Assembly: GCA_934343805.1 (NCBI GenBank)
Contig: CAKRIN010000014.1
Location: forward strand, 4,523-68,522
DNA length: 64,000 bases
Direction: 5' to 3'
Source of the DNA: an uncultured Lachnospira sp.
GTDB lineage: Bacteria > Bacillota > Clostridia > Lachnospirales > Lachnospiraceae
The translations under genes and the position numbers were made by a program. Shown here in pieces: positions 53,778 to 62,312 of this stretch. Every line of letters starts with the position of its first letter. Position 1 is the stretch's first letter. The notes under the pieces are model-generated. The model did not search any database, was not told where the DNA came from, and saw nothing but the letters and a program-made list of their open reading frames with translations.

Positions 53778-55568
53778 TCATCTAACAGTATTTTTATGAT
53801 TTTTGCGCAGGTCAGATATCAGAACTGCTGCTCCGCCTAACATAATAATCACTAACACTACACAAGACACCAGTGACTCATCTCCTGTGTCTGGAGATTT
53901 TATGCTTAACTTTTCATCATCCTGCGCTGCCTCTGATGACTGTTCACTAGCAGGATCTGTCTTAGTTTCATTTTCTGCCTCTGGATTAGATGCCGCTATA
54001 ATAGTAAACTGTGCTGTTGCTGTTCCATTCACAGACTCGATTCCTATAGTATGCGTTCCCACAGATAAAGTGTTAAGATATTCTGGTTTTAAACGAACAA
54101 TTATACTTCCCGCTTCTAATTCATAATTAGATGAATCTATCTTAACCCCATCTACTAAAACGGCCTTAAATTCACTGAATAAAGCATCTGAACGGAAAGA
54201 CAGTTTCTCTGAATTGCCGGCTGTATACTTTCCATTATTGCCCTCTATCATAGAAGGTTGTGATGACTCTGCATCTGAATTTATTTCTCCACAATATATA
54301 CATTTACCATCTGAGCCATAAGAATGTTGGCATCGCTGATAATATGTAGTATTTAATTGCGGTTCGCCTTTGTCTCCCATCTCTACATCCCCACATTCAT
54401 AAAACATGAATGAATTCCAATCATCAGCAGCTTCAGATGCAGGCAGCTTCCACTCCAATGTATGTTCACTATCTTTTTCTTTGGTTATTGATAAATTATT
54501 ACATTCCCTAAACATGTTTTTATAGCATTCTTTTGCTAGCTTTGTTGCTGGTAATTCTGGTACCACGGTCAACGAATCACACCTAGCAAACATACACTCA
54601 TAACACTCTTCATACATAATCGTTGCTGGTAACTCCGGTGCCACTTTTAATGATGTGCAGTCCATGAACATACAACAATAACATCTATATGCCAGTTCCG
54701 TTGCTGGTAATTCTGGTGCTATTTGAAGACTGGTACATCCATAAAACATATTATAATAACAATCTGCTGCCAGTTTTGTTGCTGGTAATTCTGGTGCTGT
54801 CTGCAGACTGGTACATTCCCAAAACATCCCCGCATAGCATTCTGCTGTCAGTTTTGTTGCCGGTAATTCTGGTGCTGTCTGTAGACTGGTACATCCCCAA
54901 AACATATACTCATAACATTGTGTCGCCAGTTCCTTTGTGGGTAACTTTGGCGCTGTCTGCAGACTGTAGCATCCCCTAAACATTCCCCCATAGCAACTCT
55001 TTGCCAAGCTTGTTGCGGGTAACTCTGGTGCTGTCTGCAAGCTTGTACAATTATAAAACATACATTTGTAACTAGAGTTACCTACTGATAAAGCTGGTAA
55101 TTCCGGTGCACTTGTCAGACTAGTACAGTTTCCAAACATATATCCAAAAGCATTATCTGGAACCTTAATATCCGGATTGCCTCCATTGCTATCCAAAAGA
55201 CTTGTCACACTACCAGAAGCTGCAATCTTTCCACTCATTGCAAAACCAGTTGTTGAACTTATACTTGTTGTATTAATCCGAACATTTTCCCCTCTGAATT
55301 GAACACTGTCGCCCACGTTATCAAGCCTAATAATTGTGTTCTTCACATAATTTTTCCATGTTGCTCCTCTATCTATACTGCACTGCACATTACTTCCTGA
55401 ATCCCATGTCAGAGATATAGTCGAACCTGCCTCCTGTGCTGTAAATGTAAGATAATTAGGCTTGGTTTCTGCATGCAGCTGCATTAACTCTGTTGGCATA
55501 AGAACAAGCACCATGCCTAAGCATAAAAATATACCTAATAACCTTCGTAATTCATTCTTAACCCTCAT
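53778..55568 (-). CDS. Cell-wall surface protein with 26-residue two-cysteine repeats
   Basis: The 596-residue protein has a signal peptide (to about residue 33) and eight complete tandem repeats of 26 residues plus a partial one, from about residue 142, of the type MFxxCTSLQTAPELPATKLAxxCYxx, with two cysteines per unit. It then has a module (about 453-530) similar to one in the other surface protein at 57797-60601. It ends with SPDTGD, a hydrophobic stretch and a basic tail, a sortase-type sorting signal. Start 55568 has AAAGGAGG 6 bases upstream; ATGs at 55595 and 55574 fit less well. It lies beside a two-component system. Confidence 0.88.
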   Translation of the reverse strand: MRVKNELRRLLGIFLCLGMVLVLMPTELMQLHAETKPNYLTFTAQEAGSTISLTWDSGSNVQCSIDRGATWKNYVKNTIIRLDNVGDSVQFRGENVRINTTSISSTTGFAMSGKIAASGSVTSLLDSNGGNPDIKVPDNAFGYMFGNCTSLTSAPELPALSVGNSSYKCMFYNCTSLQTAPELPATSLAKSCYGGMFRGCYSLQTAPKLPTKELATQCYEYMFWGCTSLQTAPELPATKLTAECYAGMFWECTSLQTAPELPATKLAADCYYNMFYGCTSLQIAPELPATELAYRCYCCMFMDCTSLKVAPELPATIMYEECYECMFARCDSLTVVPELPATKLAKECYKNMFRECNNLSITKEKDSEHTLEWKLPASEAADDWNSFMFYECGDVEMGDKGEPQLNTTYYQRCQHSYGSDGKCIYCGEINSDAESSQPSMIEGNNGKYTAGNSEKLSFRSDALFSEFKAVLVDGVKIDSSNYELEAGSIIVRLKPEYLNTLSVGTHTIGIESVNGTATAQFTIIAASNPEAENETKTDPASEQSSEAAQDDEKLSIKSPDTGDESLVSCVVLVIIMLGGAAVLISDLRKNHKNTVR

Positions 55569-55635
55569 AAGCATCCTCCTTTGTTGTCCGTTCATTTGGC
55601 GTCTTCATGCATTTCGGACACCATATCTTATATTT

Positions 55636-55701
55636 ATGATACCTTATTTTACGAAAAAATTATTACCCCGGCGTGAAGTGTCATTTTTCAGGAGTGAATT
55701 G
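55636..55701 (-). promoter_or_regulatory. LytTR-type operator and promoter of the repeat-surface-protein gene
   Basis: Two imperfect direct repeats, GGCGTGAAGTG (55670-55680) and GGAGTGAATTG (55691-55701), have a 21-bp period, as is typical for LytTR regulators. A -10 box TATCAT (55636-55641, minus strand) lies 28 bases from the nearer repeat. The same layout and spacing appear at 60666-60731. Confidence 0.82.
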
Positions 55702-55713
55702 CATATATCCACA

Positions 55714-55742
55714 TTGAAAAAGACAAATACTTAGGCTAAAAT
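55714..55742 (+). promoter_or_regulatory. Promoter of the LytTR two-component system
   Basis: TTGAAA (55714-55719) and TAAAAT (55737-55742) are spaced by exactly 17 bases, 37 bases before the response-regulator start codon. The direct repeats at 55670-55701 end 12 bases upstream of this -35 box, so autoregulation is possible. Confidence 0.7.
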
Positions 55743-55779
55743 AAATATATAACATACTGACAATTTCAGAGGGGAAATC

Positions 55780-56514
55780 ATGGGAGCACATATACAGGAA
55801 AGCCTAAAGATAGCTATCTGCGACGATAGCGCCATCTTTTTAAATGAAACTAAATCTTACATAGAAGCATGGTCTGAAGCTACAGGTCATTCTGTCCAGA
55901 TTTACTGCTATGACAATGGTGATACTCTTATTGAAGCACATAAAACATGCCATCTTGACATTATTTTTCTTGATATCATTATGCCCCTGTTAAATGGCAT
56001 GGATACTGCACGGGAACTTCGCCAGCTGGATCGTTCCGTCAATATAATCTTTCTGACATCTTCCCCAGAATTCGCACTCGAATCCTATGAAGTAAAGGCT
56101 CAGGGATATCTGCTAAAGCCAGTATCATCAGAAAAGATTGCCAAAGAGCTTAATGAGCTTATTCCTCATTTTTATGAAGAACCAAAACATCTGATAATAA
56201 AGACTGCTTTTGGTTATCAGAAACTGTATTTCCATGATATAGAATATGTGGAAGCCCAGAACAAGCGGGTTTTATTTTATCTATGTTCTGGTCAGTCAAT
56301 TGAAGTTGCAGAACCATTACATCATTTTGAGGATCAGCTGCTAACCTCTGATGGATTTTTCAAGTGCCATCGTTCTTATTTCGTCTATCTCCCAAATGTT
56401 GATCATTTTAGCAACTCGGAGATTATTACGCGCTCTGGACATAGTATCCCTATTGCCAGAGGTTATGGTAGAGCATTTAAGGATGCTTATTTCTCTGTTA
56501 TGTTTGCAGAGTGA
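55780..56514 (+). CDS. LytTR-family response regulator (AgrA/VirR type)
   Basis: The 244-residue regulator has a receiver domain with Asp in DIIFLDIIMPL, the switch lysine in GYLLKPVSS, and a LytTR DNA-binding domain from about residue 140 (YFHDIEYVEAQNKRVLFYL ... FFKCHRSYFVYLPNVDHF ... IPIARGYGRAFKDA). It pairs with the sensor kinase 24 bases downstream. The operator pairs in front of both flanking surface genes make them likely targets. Confidence 0.93.
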   Translation: MGAHIQESLKIAICDDSAIFLNETKSYIEAWSEATGHSVQIYCYDNGDTLIEAHKTCHLDIIFLDIIMPLLNGMDTARELRQLDRSVNIIFLTSSPEFALESYEVKAQGYLLKPVSSEKIAKELNELIPHFYEEPKHLIIKTAFGYQKLYFHDIEYVEAQNKRVLFYLCSGQSIEVAEPLHHFEDQLLTSDGFFKCHRSYFVYLPNVDHFSNSEIITRSGHSIPIARGYGRAFKDAYFSVMFAE

Positions 56515-56538
56515 TTTTTATATATAGGAGATACGTTT

Positions 56539-57849
56539 ATGATCTTAGAAATTTTACAATTCATCCATAATGCACTTACATTGCTTTTTGGTGTATTCAT
56601 CTCTGCTGCATTTTTAGGCGCCGTACTAAAAAGAAATACTATTCTGCAGCTGCTTGGATTTTCTTGCGCATCCGGTCTGGTTTATCTATGCGCATTTTTA
56701 TTTCTTGGAGAAAATATAACAAGAGAATTATACCCTCTGATTGTACATATACCTTTAATTCTATTCTTTATATTCCGATACAGATATCGTCCAATGGCAG
56801 CATTTATTTCTGTACTGACAGCATATCTATGTTGTCAGATCAGCAACTGGACCGGCATTGCCGCATTGGCATTAACACATGACGAATTGTATTACTATAT
56901 TACCCGTATTATTGTAACTATCTGTGTATTTATCTTTTTGCTGGTTCGTGTTACAGATGCTATGAAGCGGTTACTTGAAATATCCACAGAACTTCTAGCT
57001 ATCCTGGGCATCATTCCATTTGTTTATTATGTCTTTGATTATGCAACTAACGTATACACTTCACTTCTATACTCTGGAAGTCAGGTTGTTGTAGAATTCC
57101 TTGGATTTACACTGTGTATTACATATTTATTATTCATTTTCTTATATTTCCGTAAATATGAAGAGCAACAGGAAACCCTGCATCAAAACCAGTTAATGGA
57201 ATTAATGCGTGATCAGACAAAGAAGGAACTGGACAATCTGCACCAGGCTGAACAATCAGTCTCTATATTGCGGCACGATATGCGGCATTTTCTTCTCACA
57301 ATCTCATCTATGATTGAAAACGAGAAAAACGCCGAAGCTCTGTCATATATCAGGGAAATCATCAATACCTCCGATCAGATGGCTATTCATAAATATTGTA
57401 AAAATGAACTCGTAAACATGGTGCTTTCTGCACAGGACGAACAATTGAAAAAACAGGACATATCCCTTGTTCATTCAATTGAACTTACTGAAAATCTGCC
57501 GCTTTCCGACGTGGATCTTACAGCAATTTTATCTAATGGTATAGAAAATGCAATGCATGCTGTTGTAAGCCTTCCTGTTGATGAACGCATTATCACAATA
57601 AATATGCATATACATGACGAAAAGCTTCTTATATCAATTAAGAATCCATGTGCCATCATGCCCGAAATCAAAGATGGTCTTCCACAAAGCAAACAAATCG
57701 GGCATGGTTTTGGCACAAGAAGTATACGATATATCGTTGAAAAAGCAGGCGGCAACTGTCAGTTTTCATCAGATGGAAACTTCTTTGTGTTACGTATTAT
57801 CGTTTCAACACGAACCGGTTCTTCTCAAAGCCTGCTGCAAGGATTATAA
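56539..57849 (+). CDS. AgrC-like sensor histidine kinase (GHKL type)
   Basis: The 436-residue protein has six or seven membrane helices in the first 215 residues, a coiled part, an H-box SILRHDMRHFLLTISSMI and a GHKL ATPase with ILSNGIENAMHA and GHGFGTRSIRYIV. This class often senses peptides, but no agrB/agrD-like gene is present nearby, so the signal is unknown. Its last 53 bases overlap the 3' end of the convergent surface-protein gene. Confidence 0.92.
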   Translation: MILEILQFIHNALTLLFGVFISAAFLGAVLKRNTILQLLGFSCASGLVYLCAFLFLGENITRELYPLIVHIPLILFFIFRYRYRPMAAFISVLTAYLCCQISNWTGIAALALTHDELYYYITRIIVTICVFIFLLVRVTDAMKRLLEISTELLAILGIIPFVYYVFDYATNVYTSLLYSGSQVVVEFLGFTLCITYLLFIFLYFRKYEEQQETLHQNQLMELMRDQTKKELDNLHQAEQSVSILRHDMRHFLLTISSMIENEKNAEALSYIREIINTSDQMAIHKYCKNELVNMVLSAQDEQLKKQDISLVHSIELTENLPLSDVDLTAILSNGIENAMHAVVSLPVDERIITINMHIHDEKLLISIKNPCAIMPEIKDGLPQSKQIGHGFGTRSIRYIVEKAGGNCQFSSDGNFFVLRIIVSTRTGSSQSLLQGL

Positions 57850-60601
57850 ATCCCCCTGCTATAATAAGCATTAATACAAGATGTGATATTGGTGAAGCAT
57901 CCCCAGTTTCTGGCGCCTTTATTCCTTCTTGTTCTGTTGTGACCCCAGAGCCTGTTCCACTGCTATTTCCCGTATCAGGGTCTGCTGTCTCAGCAACAGT
58001 AAACTCAGTTGATGCTGTTCCTCCAACCGACTGTATGGCAATTGTATGTTTTCCCTTTGATAATGTATCTAAGAAACTATGTTTCAGACGCACAATCGTA
58101 CTTCCTTCTGACAATTCATAATTAGATTCATCCACCTTTTCGCCATCTACCAATACTGCTATGAATTCGCTGAATGGCGCATTGGAACGGAAAGCTAATG
58201 ATCCATCTTGTCCAATAGTATGATTGCCGTTAGCTCCATCAATAATCTGGTATTCATTAGAAGCCAGCTTAGCAATTGGTTCTGTCCTGGTCGCTCCACA
58301 TCCCGTACAGGTATAAGTCATGACGCCCTCGGCAGTTGTAGTCGGCTGCTTTGTGATCTCGCCATTATTCCATGTATGCTGATGTTCTTTATCTATAGAC
58401 AGCACAAGCATATTACCATCATGCTGTATGTTGTATCTTTCGTCATCACTTATAATATTACTTTTATAATCTACATGAGGATCTGCTCCTTTAACAATTG
58501 GAACCGGATTGTTTGCCGTAGGTATATTCTTTGTCGATATTCCAATAATACCTTTGAATGAATTGGTAATATCCAGTGTCACAGTTAATGTTTCAAATCC
58601 AGTATCTCCTGTAGAACTTGTCATGTAGATATTGTTATCCTTACCATCCACCTTGTTTCCTGTTACCATTGCATTTCCTGAAAACTTAAGCTGCGCCGTT
58701 CCCCCATTATCATAAGCATTATTTCTTGCAAGCGCAGATCCATAGATGCCTCCTCCATCATGGTTTGCAGTATTGTCACGAATTTCACCACCACTCATAA
58801 AAAACTTCGCTGTCCAACTGACATATACGCCACCACCATTGCCGTAACTTTCCCACTCACTATCTGAAATGTTGTTTGTGATACTACCACCATACATATT
58901 AAATTCTGATGGTCCATTATAGACGATTCGAGAAACCATTACTCCGCCACCATTGTTTGATGTATTACCAGAAATTGCTCCTCCATACATGTTGAATATG
59001 CTTGCTCTACTCTTATCTGATACCGCTTCAATACACACTCCGCTTCCACCAGTATTTCCTGTGATTGTACCTGCATACATATCAAATGTACCACCTTGTA
59101 CTTCTATGCCAATTCCCGTGCATGTTTCACCAGATGAATCCTTCGCATGTGTAATCTTTCCCTCTCCCTGACAATCAGTCAGTGTTAAATGACCTTCTAC
59201 CATAATGGCATCAACATCTATATTCGTACCATCATATTTTTTCAGATCCTGTGGATTCTGCATAATAATATTATATCCATTTAAACATAGAACAACATCA
59301 TCAGATATTTTCCATCCACAGTATTCCGTAACTCCTGTGTAAACGTTACTGTAAGTACTTGTACTTGTCAGAACCACATCATTCATTAAATAGTAATATC
59401 CATCTGATGTTATTTCAGAAATATCTGACACACCTGTCCATATCTGATTCTTATTACAGGTATGGTCATTTATATCTAAATCATCTGTACCACACACACA
59501 GTGCTTGTGTTCTGCAGGTGCAGGATCCGGTGTATCCTTGCTTGCCAATACAAGTTTTGTATAATCGCTGCTATTGTGTATAATCTTGTAGTTAGAATTA
59601 TCACTGGTAATAATGCCACTATAGTCCTTACCTTCTTTTACTCCCTGCGCAATCACAATTGAATTGTCAACTGTAGGCACTGCTCTGTCCGTGTATACAC
59701 CTATGGAACCTTTAACATTCCCATCTATCTTAAGTGTCTTGGTTTCCCCATCATCATTAGTATATAAGCAGACATTACTTACACTATTATCTGCCTTTTT
59801 ATTGCCACTTATATTTACATTACCAGAAACTGTAATATTATCAACGGCATATACTCCTCCACCTTCTTTTTCGGCAGTGTTATCTGTGATGCTTCCACCA
59901 TACATCTTGAAAACACATCGATTCCATTGAGTTGCTATATACACGCCACCTCCCTTAGTAGCTGCATGATTTTGTGTAATTGAACCGCCGTACATTTTAA
60001 ATATGCCTTGACCTATATACACCCCACCTCCACAATTTTTGCCATCCCAATCATTGTCACTTGTCGCATCATTTCCGATGAGTGTGCCTCCATACATATT
60101 AAAATTTCCACCATTCATATTTACAGCTGTACCGGTATATTTAGTTCCATCTTCTTTCTCATCATGAGTAATCTTACCTGTATTCTTGCAATCCGTGACT
60201 GTAAATGTCGTATTATAATTTATAAAAATAGCATTACACAGATCCTTTGATGCCGCTGTAATACTATGACCATTCAAACAAAGCACTATACCATCAGGCA
60301 CTTTCCAACCGCGATAATCCGAACTGTCATCTGTTGGCACACTGAGTTTTACATTATTTACCAGATAATAATTTCCTGCTGTATCTGGCAGACTATCTGT
60401 ACTTGTCCATGCTGTAAACGTAATCTGAGTTTCTGTTGTATGATCCCCGATATCCTTATGTGCTGCGCCACACACGCAATGCTTGTGTTCTGTCTCATCC
60501 GCAGCATGTATCTGCAACGCCTGAATTGGCATGAGTCCGATTATCATTCCAAGACACAAGATAACTCCGAGTACTTTTTCTAATCTTCTTTTCATTTTCA
60601 T
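57797..60601 (-). CDS. Cell-wall surface protein with two beta-helix blocks
   Basis: The 934-residue protein has a signal peptide (to about residue 34) and two similar halves, each opening with HKHCVCGxxxxD...DH and containing beta-helix units of the type MYGGSITNN and GGGVY (Pmp-like). A linker with HTWNNGEITKQPTTTAEGV and CTGCGATRTEP follows, then a module like that of the surface protein at 53778-55568, a Ser/Gly stretch, and the sorting signal APETGD with a hydrophobic segment and basic tail. ATG 60601 has GGAGGG 6 bases upstream; a GTG at 60607 is rejected. Adhesion or matrix binding is likely. Confidence 0.88.
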   Translation of the reverse strand: MKMKRRLEKVLGVILCLGMIIGLMPIQALQIHAADETEHKHCVCGAAHKDIGDHTTETQITFTAWTSTDSLPDTAGNYYLVNNVKLSVPTDDSSDYRGWKVPDGIVLCLNGHSITAASKDLCNAIFINYNTTFTVTDCKNTGKITHDEKEDGTKYTGTAVNMNGGNFNMYGGTLIGNDATSDNDWDGKNCGGGVYIGQGIFKMYGGSITQNHAATKGGGVYIATQWNRCVFKMYGGSITDNTAEKEGGGVYAVDNITVSGNVNISGNKKADNSVSNVCLYTNDDGETKTLKIDGNVKGSIGVYTDRAVPTVDNSIVIAQGVKEGKDYSGIITSDNSNYKIIHNSSDYTKLVLASKDTPDPAPAEHKHCVCGTDDLDINDHTCNKNQIWTGVSDISEITSDGYYYLMNDVVLTSTSTYSNVYTGVTEYCGWKISDDVVLCLNGYNIIMQNPQDLKKYDGTNIDVDAIMVEGHLTLTDCQGEGKITHAKDSSGETCTGIGIEVQGGTFDMYAGTITGNTGGSGVCIEAVSDKSRASIFNMYGGAISGNTSNNGGGVMVSRIVYNGPSEFNMYGGSITNNISDSEWESYGNGGGVYVSWTAKFFMSGGEIRDNTANHDGGGIYGSALARNNAYDNGGTAQLKFSGNAMVTGNKVDGKDNNIYMTSSTGDTGFETLTVTLDITNSFKGIIGISTKNIPTANNPVPIVKGADPHVDYKSNIISDDERYNIQHDGNMLVLSIDKEHQHTWNNGEITKQPTTTAEGVMTYTCTGCGATRTEPIAKLASNEYQIIDGANGNHTIGQDGSLAFRSNAPFSEFIAVLVDGEKVDESNYELSEGSTIVRLKHSFLDTLSKGKHTIAIQSVGGTASTEFTVAETADPDTGNSSGTGSGVTTEQEGIKAPETGDASPISHLVLMLIIAGGFIILAAGFEKNRFVLKR

Positions 60602-60665
60602 AGGCACCCTCCTTCGTACACTCCTTTGATATTCACTTTAGTTCCGTCCACTATATCTTGTATCT

Positions 60666-60731
60666 ATCATATCAAATTCTGAGCTTCCAGAATCTGTCCG
60701 GCGTGAAGTGTCGATTTCAGGGTGTGAAATG
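60666..60731 (-). promoter_or_regulatory. LytTR-type operator and promoter of the beta-helix surface-protein gene
   Basis: Direct repeats GGCGTGAAGTG (60700-60710) and GGTGTGAAATG (60721-60731) have a 21-bp period. The -10 box TATGAT (60666-60671, minus strand) lies 28 bases from the nearer repeat, exactly as for the other surface gene, and the sequence between the -10 box and the gene is also similar. Confidence 0.82.
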
Positions 60732-60771
60732 CATCTGTCTTTTCTTTATGCATAACATATGAGCCAACAGC

Positions 60772-60806
60772 AAAAAACTTGTTTGTTCAAGTTGAACAAA
60801 CAAGTT
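60772..60806 (-). terminator. Terminator after the antitoxin-like gene
   Basis: AACTTGTTTGTTC and GAACAAACAAGTT (60777-60806) form a perfect 13-bp stem followed on the minus strand by TTTTT. The stem includes the end of the coding sequence. Confidence 0.85.
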
Positions 60807-61284
60807 AGTATTCCCCTTTTTCTTTAATTATTCTCTTTAATCTGCAATTATTATCAAATATATCTTCTGATAAATTATTTAGATCTAGCAAGCTTCTAAT
60901 ACACCACTCTGGATCTTGTGTATGAAAAGTATAGTATATATCATTCATTTGTTTATGTTTAAACAAACTCATAATATAATTAGTTGATTGCTCTCTTGTG
61001 TATGCAATGTATCTATACATATATCCCATCCAGAACAAAGCACTTTCTGAATATTTTTCTCTTCCGTAATTGGTATCTCCAAACTGATCCAATATACTTT
61101 GAATCCCCTCATTTACATCAAGTGACATCAATGAACTATCTTCGCTATCAAGTTTCTTTAGTAAATCAGAATGTAAAAATCTCCTTAAAAAAATTGAACT
61201 TGAACAATTCATTTGTTCTGATTTTTCAAATAATTTCCCCTGATATTCAGATAAAAGTAATCCATTATGATCAAATTTTTTCAT
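60805..61284 (-). CDS. Antitoxin-like protein of unknown function
   Basis: The 159-residue protein has the conserved stretch CSSSIFLRRFLHSDLLKKLD, FWMGYMYRYIAYTREQST and YYTFHTQDPEWCIRSLLDL. I recall similar proteins in gut Firmicutes beside DUF3990/DUF3791 genes and annotated as antitoxins, but no toxin candidate lies next to this gene. The ribosome site is weak. It has its own strong terminator. Function uncertain. Confidence 0.62.
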   Translation of the reverse strand: MKKFDHNGLLLSEYQGKLFEKSEQMNCSSSIFLRRFLHSDLLKKLDSEDSSLMSLDVNEGIQSILDQFGDTNYGREKYSESALFWMGYMYRYIAYTREQSTNYIMSLFKHKQMNDIYYTFHTQDPEWCIRSLLDLNNLSEDIFDNNCRLKRIIKEKGEY

Positions 61285-61390
61285 TTTAATATTTCATATT
61301 GTTTCCTTTCCATCTTGATATAGCGTTAAATATGCGCAGCCGCCCTTAATCTGTGATAATCAGCCAGCCTACAATTAACATAATTGTCAT

Positions 61391-61990
61391 TCAGATATTA
61401 AATACCTTTTTTGTTTTTGAAGCTGTAAACTGAATAACCGGACCGGATATTATAATTGTCACAATTGTGCATATTCCAAACTTTCCTCCTAGCAAAACTC
61501 CAATAATAACCATAACAATGTCAAGTATCATACGCACAATTTTTACCTGCCATCCATTCTTTTCTGCAAGTGAAAATGTTAATGCTTCATATGAACCCCT
61601 GCCTAAAGAAGCTGCTGCATAAACTCCTGTTCCTATTGCAAAAATAATTACTCCCAATAACATGATACATACATTTATCCACAAATGCGTACTGTACACA
61701 TGCACATTTGCAAATAAATCTACGCAAAAACTGTATACAATCTGATAAAGAATTGTGCCAATATGTATCTGTGACCTGTCATAGAAAAATGCAAATACAA
61801 TCATAATTACAGCTACTATCATAGACGCCATACCTATGCTTACATGAAATGTTTTAGAAATTCCCTGCCATAAAACGGCTAGCGTAGCCCCTCCAAATCC
61901 CGCATATAAAGCAAGTGTGATACCATATGCTGCCACGATTGAACCTGCAACTATTATAATTATTTTCTTTATCCATTCTAATCTGCTCAT
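61391..61990 (-). CDS. YczE/YyaS/YitT-family membrane protein
   Basis: The 199-residue protein has five hydrophobic segments and the family pattern GSIVAAYGITLALYAGFGGA and GTGVYAAASLGRGSYEALTFSLAEK. The function of the family is unknown (transport has been proposed). It is a single gene, with terminator-like hairpin structure 65 bases upstream. Confidence 0.83.
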   Translation of the reverse strand: MSRLEWIKKIIIIVAGSIVAAYGITLALYAGFGGATLAVLWQGISKTFHVSIGMASMIVAVIMIVFAFFYDRSQIHIGTILYQIVYSFCVDLFANVHVYSTHLWINVCIMLLGVIIFAIGTGVYAAASLGRGSYEALTFSLAEKNGWQVKIVRMILDIVMVIIGVLLGGKFGICTIVTIIISGPVIQFTASKTKKVFNI

Positions 61991-62051
61991 TGCTGCAGCC
62001 CCCTTCCGCCTTTATCCCGGCAATTCTTACATTTATAATCCAGCAATAAAA

Positions 62052-62104
62052 ACAAAAAGACTATAGACTCACTGTTATGTTCAGAAACAGTAAAATCTAT
62101 AGTC
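62052..62104 (-). terminator. Terminator between the DUF4143 ATPase and the YczE-like gene
   Basis: GACTATAGA (62059-62067) and TCTATAGTC (62096-62104) pair, and ACTGTT/AACAGT pair inside. On the minus strand the stem is followed by TTTTTGTTTTT. It lies about 210 bases after the ATPase stop codon. Confidence 0.72.
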
Positions 62105-62312
62105 TTCATTCACACCGAGACAAGCTCTATATCAATTTAGGCACAATAATAAATGTGTTATCTTTATTTGTCAAGATTGACGGATTGTTTTAATTATTTA
62201 TTCATAAATAACATTTTTTACCTGCAACTAAGCCCGCGGATAGCTTTTCAAAACAAATATTCCCCTATATTTCGCATTTTTTATTTTATAATTTTCGATT
62301 TACCAGTTATTT

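Noticed and set aside
55780..57849. Full agr quorum-sensing locus
   Set aside because: The regulator and kinase are of AgrA/AgrC type, but no AgrB protease or AgrD-like peptide was found on either strand in the space around them.
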